Translations under genes and position numbers: made by a program | The notes under the pieces: generated by a model | Told to the model about the DNA's origin: nothing | Seen by the model: the letters and a program-made list of their open reading frames with translations, nothing else | The model's database searches: none | Part shown: positions 1 through 8,500 of the stretch, one piece after another | How the letters are laid out: each line of letters opens with the position of its first letter | Numbering within the stretch: the stretch's first letter is position 1 | Source: Tritrichomonas foetus | Lineage: Eukaryota > Parabasalia > Tritrichomonadida > Tritrichomonadidae | Direction: 5' to 3' | Assembly (NCBI GenBank): GCA_001839685.1 | Contig: MLAK01000759.1 | Location: forward strand, 7,615-38,469 | Length of the DNA: 30,855 bases

Positions 1-96
1 GATTCCAAGATGAAACGATTCCAAGATGAAACGATTCCAAGATGAAATGATTCCAAGATGAACTGAATCTAAGATGAAACGATTCCAAAATGAAAA
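1..96. repeat. 16-bp tandem repeat, six units
   Basis: Six head-to-tail 16-bp units with consensus GATTCCAAGATGAAAC fill positions 1-96. Units 1 and 2 are identical, units 3 and 4 differ at the last one or two bases, and units 5 and 6 carry two to three substitutions each. Decay increases to the right, and the array begins at the window edge, so more copies probably lie to the left. The 16-bp period is not a multiple of three, which argues against coding use. No function is visible. Confidence 0.9.
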
Positions 97-455
97 GATC
101 AGATTTATTCACAAAAATAAATTTTTGGAAGATTTCTCAAAATTTCCTTCAATAATTAGAAATCATTAATTTTATGAATTTATTAATGGAAGACTACAAT
201 TTTATGCATCGTTATTATATATTATATTTTTTTATTTCTATTATGATCTATTTTGTTTATCCATCCTCCTTGATGAAAAGGATAGATTTTACCTTGCTTG
301 TGTTTGTACGATATTTATTTTATTAAACATCACCCTATTTTAGTTGTTTCTTTTTGAATTTTTATTTAAATTCTAAAAAGTGACTGTTTACCTAAATTTT
401 GACCTTAACTGAAATTTTCATCAATAGATGATCGGAATGCACGTTTAAAAAATTT
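97..455. other. AT-rich intergenic spacer and upstream region of the ankyrin gene
   Basis: No convincing open frame lies between the tandem repeat and the ankyrin gene. The stretch is AT-rich with T-runs. Near its right end a TCATC motif (418-422) lies 36 nt upstream of the ATG. Two ATGs (428 and 437) lie between that motif and the annotated start and share a frame that closes at 448. Confidence 0.5.
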
Positions 456-2387
456 ATGAGTGACATTTTCCAGCTTCTCACAAAAGAAAATTTCGATGAT
501 GCAGTTAGTATTATTGATAAAAAGTTTGATGTGAACATAATACATCAAGAAGAAGAAGGAGAATATTTTATTTCAAAATCAATTTTATATTATTCAATCG
601 AAAAGCATGCCAATGATGTTGCGACAAAACTATTAAATGTTCCATCAATTGATGTCAATTTAGGATATACCAAAACTAAGAAAACAGCCTCCAACTCAAA
701 AGTCGAAGCAAGCACTTCAAAAGCACAGCCAAAAGCTAGTGGAATTCCAGTAAGAGGTGCTACTCGTCAAACAGGTGCATCAAGAATTCCTTCATATGCG
801 TCACGTGCTCCAACAAAGAAAACTACAGCAACCACAAGAACCCCTGCAGCCAAATCAGGCACCAAAGCATCAACCAAAACGACTTCTACTAAACCATTAA
901 ATGCGAAAACTCCTTTATATGAAGCAGTTAATCAAAATAACCTAGAAATCGTTTCCTTCCTATTAAATAACAAAAACATTGATACAAGTATTACTTATGA
1001 TGGTGTTTCTCCACTTAGTTTGGCAATAAACAATCATAATGAAGAAATAATACTGAAGATTTTAGATCATCCAACAACAGTGATTACAAAAGAAGACTTT
1101 ACATCTGTTGTTAATTCTGGAAATCCCACGTTTTTAGAGAAATTTATAACTTCTTCCTATCTAACAAAGAAAATGAATGCCGACATATCAAAGACTATTG
1201 ATTATTGTTTTGTTGAGTGCAAAAATAAAGATTGTCTAAAAGTATTAACGAAGTATTTTGGACATTCAGAGCTTTGTGATCTTATTATCGATGGAAAATT
1301 CTCAAAAGTTGAAAGTTTAATTGAAGATGAAGAAACTAACGTGAATTCTTGTATGAGAGAGCCTATTGAAGATGGTGTAAAAATCACATCTCTACTATAC
1401 TTGGCCATAGATGCTGGTGAAAAAGGAGAGGAAATCGCTTTTAGTTTGATTGATAACAAAAACATTGATATTAATAAAGGTCAAATAATCTTGCAGAAAA
1501 AAATTGTCAAGGTTCAATCAGATCCAGTTGAATACAAAGACCAAGACAAAAAAGGCGAAAAAGGAAAGGTTATTAAAAGAAAAGGGACAACCTTATGGCA
1601 ACCCGAGCAAACTGAAGAATTAAAGATTGTTGAGGAGAATAAAACCCCTCTCTTTTTAGCCTTGGAAAAGAACTCTAAATATGTAATAGAATCTTTGATA
1701 TCCAATAAAAATCTCGATGTAAATACTGGATTTCATGGATTAACACCTTTAAATATTACTATGAATCTCGGAATGGCAGAGTATATGAGAACTCTTCTTA
1801 AAAATCCTTCAATAATCACAAGTCCAAGTGATTGGACTTTTGCTTATCGAAGTAATAATGCAGAAGTAGTTGATGGATATTTAACATTTGCTCCAAACAT
1901 TAAATTAGAAATGGATCGTTTTGATGCTAAGAAAGCAGAACCTCTTTTAGAATGTAACGATTTTCGATCAATTTGCATTATGTTTAGAAGAGGGAGATTT
2001 AGTAATTCAGTTCTCAGTGAATTGATGTACATTGCTTTAACGAGTCATAAAATACCACTTATTGAAGCTTTATTAACCCAGCATGGACTTGACTTAAATA
2101 ATGTTAATAATCATGGTGAGTCGGCATTATTCCTATTTATTAATAATGATATTGAAAGTGTTGATACTTTTAACCAGATGTTAAGATATTCTGGTATTGA
2201 TGTCAATATCGGTAAGGGCAGTACAATGACTCCACTTTATGCTGCCACACTTAAACACCGAACAGATCTTGTTGAAGTATTACTTAAACAGCCAGGCATT
2301 GATACTAGTATTAAATGCGAAGGAGGAAAGACTGCAAAACAAATAGCAACATCAATGCATTTTTCTGACATCGCCCAATTGTTATGA
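456..2387 (+). CDS. Ankyrin-repeat protein with two basic loop insertions and SxIP motifs
   Basis: A 643-aa protein of ankyrin repeats in the style common in trichomonads (TPLY...A...N, LL...IDxN). Recognisable repeats cover about residues 1-69, 150-215, 395-460 and 545-643; the middle is degenerate. Two insertions replace the finger loop between an IDxN turn and the next TPL helix. Residues 71-148 are Lys/Ser/Thr/Ala-rich and probably disordered; residues about 342-394 are Lys/Glu-rich. The first insertion contains SGIP (95-98) and SRIP (109-112) in basic, Ser-rich surroundings, the form of EB1-binding SxIP motifs. There is no signal peptide or TM segment. Ankyrin repeats are protein-binding scaffolds; a microtubule plus-end role is only inferred. 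The ATG at 456 is the first in frame. The stop is TGA, followed directly by TAAA. The next gene is convergent (157 bp between stops), so there is no operon-like relation. Confidence 0.85.
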   Translation: MSDIFQLLTKENFDDAVSIIDKKFDVNIIHQEEEGEYFISKSILYYSIEKHANDVATKLLNVPSIDVNLGYTKTKKTASNSKVEASTSKAQPKASGIPVRGATRQTGASRIPSYASRAPTKKTTATTRTPAAKSGTKASTKTTSTKPLNAKTPLYEAVNQNNLEIVSFLLNNKNIDTSITYDGVSPLSLAINNHNEEIILKILDHPTTVITKEDFTSVVNSGNPTFLEKFITSSYLTKKMNADISKTIDYCFVECKNKDCLKVLTKYFGHSELCDLIIDGKFSKVESLIEDEETNVNSCMREPIEDGVKITSLLYLAIDAGEKGEEIAFSLIDNKNIDINKGQIILQKKIVKVQSDPVEYKDQDKKGEKGKVIKRKGTTLWQPEQTEELKIVEENKTPLFLALEKNSKYVIESLISNKNLDVNTGFHGLTPLNITMNLGMAEYMRTLLKNPSIITSPSDWTFAYRSNNAEVVDGYLTFAPNIKLEMDRFDAKKAEPLLECNDFRSICIMFRRGRFSNSVLSELMYIALTSHKIPLIEALLTQHGLDLNNVNNHGESALFLFINNDIESVDTFNQMLRYSGIDVNIGKGSTMTPLYAATLKHRTDLVEVLLKQPGIDTSIKCEGGKTAKQIATSMHFSDIAQLL

Positions 2388-2544
2388 TAAAACAATCCTC
2401 TTTATGAATAAAATTTGTGCTTTCATGCATATAATATCATTTATTCACCTTAAACTTTCATTACATCAACGAAATATTTCTGATATGAACATTTTTTTAA
2501 TGAATAATTTTTATAAAACAAAATAACGGAACTTACTATTTTAA

Positions 2545-3522
2545 TTATTCTAAATTGAGCCCTACCAAAACACTTTCCATATATTCCATAAAATCTGAAT
2601 CATTGCTACATTCTGGGAAAAATTCATCAGCTCTTTCTTTGAAATCTAACACAATTTCTTTGAATGACGGACGGGCATCTGGGTTTTGGCTCCAGCATCT
2701 TTTAATAAGGTCTCGAAATTTATTTGTAACAATGTTTTCTGCAATTTCAGGTCTTTGTCCATTTTGGACTAATATAGAAACTCTCAAAGGATTGATTTCA
2801 GCATTTGGGAATTGGTCAGACCATGATTTCTTCAAAACAAAAAGTTCATATAAAATATACGCATAAGCATACACATCAACTTTTTTGTCATAAGTATCAC
2901 CACTCATTTGTTCTGGTGCCATATACAATGCTGTGCCAATCCCCATGGTCATATTAAAAACTTGATCTCTTTGATTTTCAATCATTTTTGAAATTCCAAA
3001 ATCACAAATTTTTGGATAGAAATTTTCATCAAGAAGGATGTTATCAGGTTTAAGATCGCGATGAATGATATACATATCTTGTTGATGGACGTAACACATT
3101 CCAACAGCAATTCCAACAATACAGCAATATTTTTTAATTATGTCCCAGCCTTCTGGAGCAAGGGAATCACTTTCTTTTTGGATCACTTGACTAAGTGACC
3201 CATTTGGCATGTATTTCGTAACCAACGCAAGATATCCATAATTCATTACTGGTATTGACCATCCAACTAGTTCAATAATTGCTGGATGTTTCAGTCTGAA
3301 GAGAAGTTTCACCTCTTTATCAAAAATATGGTAATCTCCTGGCAAAAGCGATTGGTTGTTCATTATTTTGATTGCACATTCCATTTCTGATTTTTTTCCT
3401 TTCGCTTTCCTTGTTGCACGATAAACAACACCAAAGCCTCCATGCGAAATTTTTGTCTTACGACCGAAATCACCTTTAATATCGACAAGGACACGTGAAA
3501 TGGGTTCTACTTTCTGTGCCAT
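2545..3522 (-). CDS. TKL-like protein kinase (paralogue 1)
   Basis: A 325-aa protein that is almost wholly a kinase domain. Visible elements are the glycine loop around residues 25-33 (ISHGGFGVV, first glycine replaced by Ser26), the ATP lysine K52 in CAIKIM, the catalytic loop HRDLKPDN with D156, the DFG aspartate D174 and the MAPE motif. Near the C-terminus, CWSQNPDARPSF is the CW...RPSF signature of TKL/tyrosine-kinase-like domains. HRDLKPDN points to Ser/Thr specificity. All catalytic residues are present, so it should be active. There is no TM segment or extra domain, so it is probably cytosolic. It aligns end to end with the kinase at 3852-4820, which lies directly upstream on the same strand: a tandem duplication. 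A TCATA motif lies 27 nt before the ATG. Its codons are AT-rich, unlike its paralogue. Confidence 0.92.
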   Translation of the reverse strand: MAQKVEPISRVLVDIKGDFGRKTKISHGGFGVVYRATRKAKGKKSEMECAIKIMNNQSLLPGDYHIFDKEVKLLFRLKHPAIIELVGWSIPVMNYGYLALVTKYMPNGSLSQVIQKESDSLAPEGWDIIKKYCCIVGIAVGMCYVHQQDMYIIHRDLKPDNILLDENFYPKICDFGISKMIENQRDQVFNMTMGIGTALYMAPEQMSGDTYDKKVDVYAYAYILYELFVLKKSWSDQFPNAEINPLRVSILVQNGQRPEIAENIVTNKFRDLIKRCWSQNPDARPSFKEIVLDFKERADEFFPECSNDSDFMEYMESVLVGLNLE

Positions 3523-3851
3523 TTGAAATGGGCAAGCAGATATATATATGAATTTTTCTATGACATGTCTGAAAATATTTCACTTCAATTCAAATGAACA
3601 AGAAAATTTTGCCAATGGCAGTCTTAAATTTTTTATAACACATGATCACCTCACCTAAACCCATGAGTGATTTCAGACACAGACACGTGAAAAGAGTTCC
3701 AATATATAATATAAACACCTAAAAAATCAAACAAAACAAAACAATCAATCAAAAGGAAAAAAGGAAAAAATTGAAAATAATATCCAATATTAATATCGAA
3801 TATCAAATTTTGATTCTCAATTTATATTATTTTTTCGTTCTTATGATGATA
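3523..3851. other. Spacer between the two tandem kinases
   Basis: This spacer holds the presumed promoter of the downstream kinase (which reads leftwards from 3522) and the 3' end of the upstream one. The right half contains an A-rich run with CAAAACAAAACAATC-like simple sequence around 3725-3775. Open frames that start here and run into the kinase gene at 3852 are antisense shadows. No other feature is seen. Confidence 0.5.
3547..3551 (-). promoter_or_regulatory. Initiator-like TCATA upstream of kinase 1
   Basis: On the minus strand TCATA lies 27 nt before the ATG at 3522 and fits the trichomonad initiator pattern TCA(+1)YW. It is a short motif in AT-rich DNA, so chance occurrence is possible. 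Confidence 0.3.
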
Positions 3852-4820
3852 TTAGTCAAGATTAAGTCCCTCAGTAACTTCTTCTATGTAATCGAGGAAC
3901 GTTTGATCATCATAGACGTTTTCGAAATAAATCTGCGCGTTGTCGCGAAGGCCGATGACAATTTCTTTGAAGGAGGGGCGCGCCTCTGGATTTTGGTCCC
4001 AGCAGTGGGTGATAAGTTCTTGGTACGGCTCAGGAATGCCGCGGTTATCCAAAGTCGGCCTTTCACCGTTTATGAGGAACTTTGTAAGGTTGAAAACGTT
4101 TATATTTTTCTTTTCTTGCCATGGCTTACTTAAAACAAACATTTCATACAAAACGTAAGCGTAAGAAAAAACATCAACTTTTTCTGTATAATGTGCGTGA
4201 CTTTGGCCGGTGTCAAACACTTCTGGTGCCATATAAATAGGTGTTCCAACGTTCATAGTCATTGTTATGATCTCGTTATTCTTTTCTTCAACTAATTTGG
4301 AGATTCCAAAATCGCATATCCTCGGATGGAACTCTTCATCAAGAATGATGTTCTCTGTCTTAAGATCGCGATGAAAGATATGCTGCTGATGAACGTAGCA
4401 CATTCCAGCCGCAATTCCGAAAATATTGATCATTTTTTGCATTTCTTCCCAGCCAGGTGGGGCACAGCCTTTATCTTCAAGCGCAAGGACCTTATAGAGC
4501 GATCCGTTTGGCATGTATTCCGTGATGATTGCGAGCGAGCCGCGTTTCATAACTGGGATTGAAAAGCCAACGAGGCCAAGAACGGCTGGATGCTTCAAGC
4601 GGAAAAGAAGCGAGACTTCCTTCTTGAATACCTCCATGTTTTCGAGAGAAAGCGAGTCATTTTTCAGAATTTTGATGGCACAATCGATGGCAGGATGCCT
4701 TCCTTTCGATTTTTTCTTGGCGCGGTAAACAATTCCGAAGGATCCTGATGCGATTTCAGTTTTGCCTTCGAAATCGTGTTCTATATCGAGAAGATATCGA
4801 TACATTAAAGTGATAGCCAT
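3852..4820 (-). CDS. TKL-like protein kinase (paralogue 2)
   Basis: A 322-aa single-domain kinase. The glycine loop is at residues 23-31 (IASGSFGIV, first glycine replaced by Ala24), the ATP lysine is K50 (CAIKIL), the catalytic loop HRDLKTEN has D152, the DFG aspartate is D170 and the activation segment ends in MAPE. The C-terminal CWDQNPEARPSF motif matches TKL kinases. The P-to-T change in HRDLKTEN is tolerated in many kinases. It is collinear with the kinase at 2545-3522 (shared PNGSL, GMCYVHQQ and RPSFKEIV blocks), which shows tandem duplication. Its third codon positions are clearly more GC-rich than those of the paralogue. It is probably an active cytosolic Ser/Thr kinase of unknown pathway. 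A TCATT motif 12 nt upstream of the ATG supports the start. Confidence 0.92.
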   Translation of the reverse strand: MAITLMYRYLLDIEHDFEGKTEIASGSFGIVYRAKKKSKGRHPAIDCAIKILKNDSLSLENMEVFKKEVSLLFRLKHPAVLGLVGFSIPVMKRGSLAIITEYMPNGSLYKVLALEDKGCAPPGWEEMQKMINIFGIAAGMCYVHQQHIFHRDLKTENIILDEEFHPRICDFGISKLVEEKNNEIITMTMNVGTPIYMAPEVFDTGQSHAHYTEKVDVFSYAYVLYEMFVLSKPWQEKKNINVFNLTKFLINGERPTLDNRGIPEPYQELITHCWDQNPEARPSFKEIVIGLRDNAQIYFENVYDDQTFLDYIEEVTEGLNLD

Positions 4821-4829
4821 TTTGTAAAA

Positions 4830-4834
4830 AATGA
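4830..4834 (-). promoter_or_regulatory. Initiator-like TCATT upstream of kinase 2
   Basis: TCATT on the minus strand lies 12 nt before the ATG. It fits the TCA(+1)YW pattern, and a leader this short is typical of trichomonad mRNAs. Confidence 0.35.
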
Positions 4835-5006
4835 CAACAAAATTCCGAAACTGCTTTCAAAAAATTTGGAATTAGTCTTTTTTTGCTCTTAAATCACTGC
4901 AGTGTCTTGATTATTCTTTTTCATCATTCTCTAATTTTTTATAAAGTATAAACTAAATGAATAGATCTTAAAATGCAGTAAATAAGAAAATATGATGAGA
5001 TATTGA

Positions 5007-5007
<1 letters not shown>

Positions 5008-5049
<42 letters not shown>
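5008..5049. repeat. Poly(dA:dT) tract, 42 bp
   Basis: An unbroken run of 42 A on the plus strand, about 190 bp upstream of the leftward kinase start at 4820. It could be a nucleosome-excluding promoter element or simple polymerase slippage. The length may be imprecise, because homopolymers are error-prone in sequencing. Confidence 0.95.
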
Positions 5050-5050
<1 letters not shown>

Positions 5051-5549
5051 GGTTAGAAAAACAAATGAAAAAATGCCACGAAATGAAAAATTTAGTAAAT
5101 TTAACAACCTTCATTCCAAAATCCTCCAGAAGTGGCCCAAAGAACCAGCAAATTTAACATCGCATTTACCTATTTGATTTTTCCACTTTTGACATTTATT
5201 TGACATTTCACTTCACAATAGCAAAACACATAGGAAAATGAAAATCTACCTTGCCTTTTCATAAATATTTACAATAAATGATGCCAATATTTCTGGAAGA
5301 ATACAAATAATATGTCATCCTACAAAAGTGTTCTTCATGCTATTTAAATTTATGATATAATTAGAAATATATCGATATGTATGAAAATTACTTCAAATGC
5401 ATAAAATTTGCAAATAATATGAATGATAGAGAGGGGGAAAAAATCTATATATTTTTACAAAACAAAATTTTATCAATTCAATCCGATGAAAATGAGAGTA
5501 TTGAAAATGCATTTAGAGTGAAATTGAGAGTATTAAATAAATTTCTAGA

Positions 5550-8500
5550 TTAAGAAGCAATAAATGAACCATCAAGAAATTCATCAAACACTCTCCATAA
5601 TCTATCATGATTCAAATACAACATATACCCATCCTTTAAGCCATATTGTTCATCTCCAAAAATGGTAATGTATGGAGATTCTACCATTTTTGTCAGTGTT
5701 GGCTCATTATTACACATATATTTCAAACTACCTGCAATTATGCCTGATAAAACCAGGAAAAGTGAGGATTGAACTTCAGCAAGATGTTTTCCAGTTTCAT
5801 TACTTTCGATGCATTTACCTGTCAATAAACAAAGCATCGAATATGGGGAATCAGAATGTAAAATATCAATATTGAATGGATCAATAGTAAACTCCAAGAA
5901 ATTATGTGGAAGATCTATAAATTTGTAGTATTGAAGAAGATTTTCATAATGAGTTAGTTTCATTTCTTCAATATTATGCTTTCGTGTATCAACAACAGAA
6001 GATATTTCTATATCGAAATAATTTGTTGCTAAAACAATATCATTTACCAACTCTTCAATAGTATTCAAATTTATAAGAGGAACAACAAAGAATCCAACAA
6101 ACAAAATTCGTCTTAACATACAAAAATCAATAATACTTTCGAATTCATCATGATCTTTACTTTGCGTAGCATTTTGTTGATTATTTTGTGAATTAGCTTT
6201 TTTGCTTTTATTAAGTTGGTTGATTTGATTAATTTCTTTAATTTGTTGCATTTGTTCTTGATAAACATTTTTGAAAATAGTTAAAAAGTCGTCTTTGGCG
6301 TTATTGCTAAGTAAGAGATCAGAAATAAAAATGGACAAAAAATCAGTTTCAACTCTTCGGAATTTATCCTTCTTCTTTTCTTTGATGCTAGCCTTGGCAG
6401 CCTCAAACAAATAAGAAAGCTTTAAAATTGAAGCTCTATCTTTGAAAATAAAAGGATTTCTGGAATGCCTCAATTCAAGAATTTCAATTTCATCAGCAAT
6501 TGTTTGAACAAGCTTTTCAACTTTATGATCAAATTTACCAAGGACTGAACGAGTATCATTAAGAATAAAATTAAAATGTAGCATGGATTTCCTTGCATTT
6601 GAGAAGCACTTACAATGAAATGCATTGCCACTAATAGCAACCCTATATGTAGCTCTTCCTGAAGGCATTCTAAATGCATAGCATAGAGCTGGAATTTGTT
6701 CTTGTGTTTTCATTGGTTTATGGCAAACTACACAATGGTTATGTGACGAAATACTCCTTAAAGGTTTAGGTAAATACTCATTTTGTGCATGGGTAAATTC
6801 CTTCATAGTTTGGAGCTTTAAATAATCGATCTTTTTACGATTATCAACACCATTTCCTTTAAATAACGAATTAATGAAATGGTTAGAAACTGGTCCAAGT
6901 GTTCTTACAAGCTCTAAAAATGTAACGCCATTTCGCATTCTGTAAGCAAATGGTGTTTTCAAAAATCGTGGGAATGAAGAAGGCATAGCTAAGCATAATT
7001 GCTCATATGTCTGAACTTGTATTGCTGGGATTGGTTCTTTAACTGGTGGTTCAGTATTGTATTTATCAACTAATAAGAGTAAGTTCAGCAATAATGTTAT
7101 TGTTGTATAATCTATTTCAACATCAACTTCAACAATAGCCATGTAACAAGCAGCAAAGAAGCATTGCGTGAATAACAGTTTTTTCATGTCATATCCTTCT
7201 GGGAATACTTCTTCTTTTCCATTCAAGAAATAAAAAAGTGTAGAACTATCCGGATCAACATACCTACTAATTACTTCATATGCTATAATTGGTCCAATCC
7301 AAATGGATAAAGGAACCATTAAGAAACCAAATTTCGGATTAAGCGCAAACATAGTTGTGCCAGAAGTATGAGAAGAAGAAGAAGTAGAGTTCAATTGAAT
7401 TCTAGATTGATTCATATTTCCATAATTTCCTTTCAACATTCCATTATTAGTCCAATTATTTAAGCTACTCATTCCAGAATTTATTAAATCATTATTCATT
7501 ACTCCATTCATTGAACTATTAATATATCCAAATGAATTCATAGAATTAATTCCATCATTTGACCCATTTTTACCCATATTTTTGGTTTTTATAGCAACCT
7601 CATCAAGAATCATCTTTAAATCAAACTGATTCTCAATATCACCAATTCTTTCTATAATTTGGGAAAGTGTTTTAGGACTTTCTTGGAGAATTGCAATCAC
7701 TTTTCTTCGAAGCAGTTCATATTTAGATCTACAAAAGATGGAAGTATCTGTTACTAGCACTGCAATAAAGTGAAGGAATGCGAAAAAACGAATTGGTCGA
7801 TTATTATTCATTTGCTTATCATTATCAAATAAACCAAATGTATGCATAATCATTGATACAACATCATCTGTTTCGGAAGCTAAGGCAACAGCACAATATG
7901 CTGCTCCCCAACGTCCTCTAACTGATATTATCGGATCATAATCAACTGAAATTATTTCAGGTGCTGGTGACATTTCAAAACTCATATAAGATAACAATGC
8001 ACATGTTCGAATAGGCAAAACTGTTGCTCCAAATAGAAGAATTTCTGTTTCCATATGCTGTTGTTCAGCAATTGTTTCCCAATCTTTCTTAGGATCATCA
8101 GAGTGTGTTATAAAATGCTCAAATGCCAAAAAATGTAAAGGCAAAAAACATCCTAAACATACACCACGTTGAAAAATTGATCGTTGCCAAATTGCAGGGG
8201 AAAATTCTGTTGGCTTATCAACAATATCTCTCAATACATTCATTAATACAAATAATGAAAGTGATGAAAAGAATACAGAAGAATTCACATTCACCCTCGT
8301 TAAAGAAGAAAATGTTTCATAAATAACTCGATGTGCCAAGCAACTATTTTGTAGAATTTTAGAATTTTTTTGATCAGAGATTTCTATTACTGGATTAGCT
8401 TCAATTAAACAAATATTTTCCAAAAATGTTGATAAAATATATTGTTTTTCTGGATTCTCTAGCATCGTTAAGAAATATTCAGTATTTATAATAATTGAAA

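Larger units (their letters stand above)
4821..5549. other. Spacer between UBR E3 and kinase 2, with poly(A) tract
   Basis: No convincing coding frame is present. The spacer joins the 3' end of the UBR gene (stop at 5550) to the promoter side of the kinase reading leftwards from 4820. It contains an uninterrupted 42-base A run (5008-5049); the rest is ordinary AT-rich sequence. Confidence 0.5.

Noticed and set aside
3771..4158. Plus-strand open frames overlapping kinase 2
   Set aside because: They are antisense to a clear kinase domain; composition follows the kinase codons and no independent family is recognised.
5008..5049. Poly(A) as the tail of a retroposed kinase copy
   Set aside because: The run lies upstream of the kinase's 5' end and not after its 3' end, and no target-site duplication was noticed.
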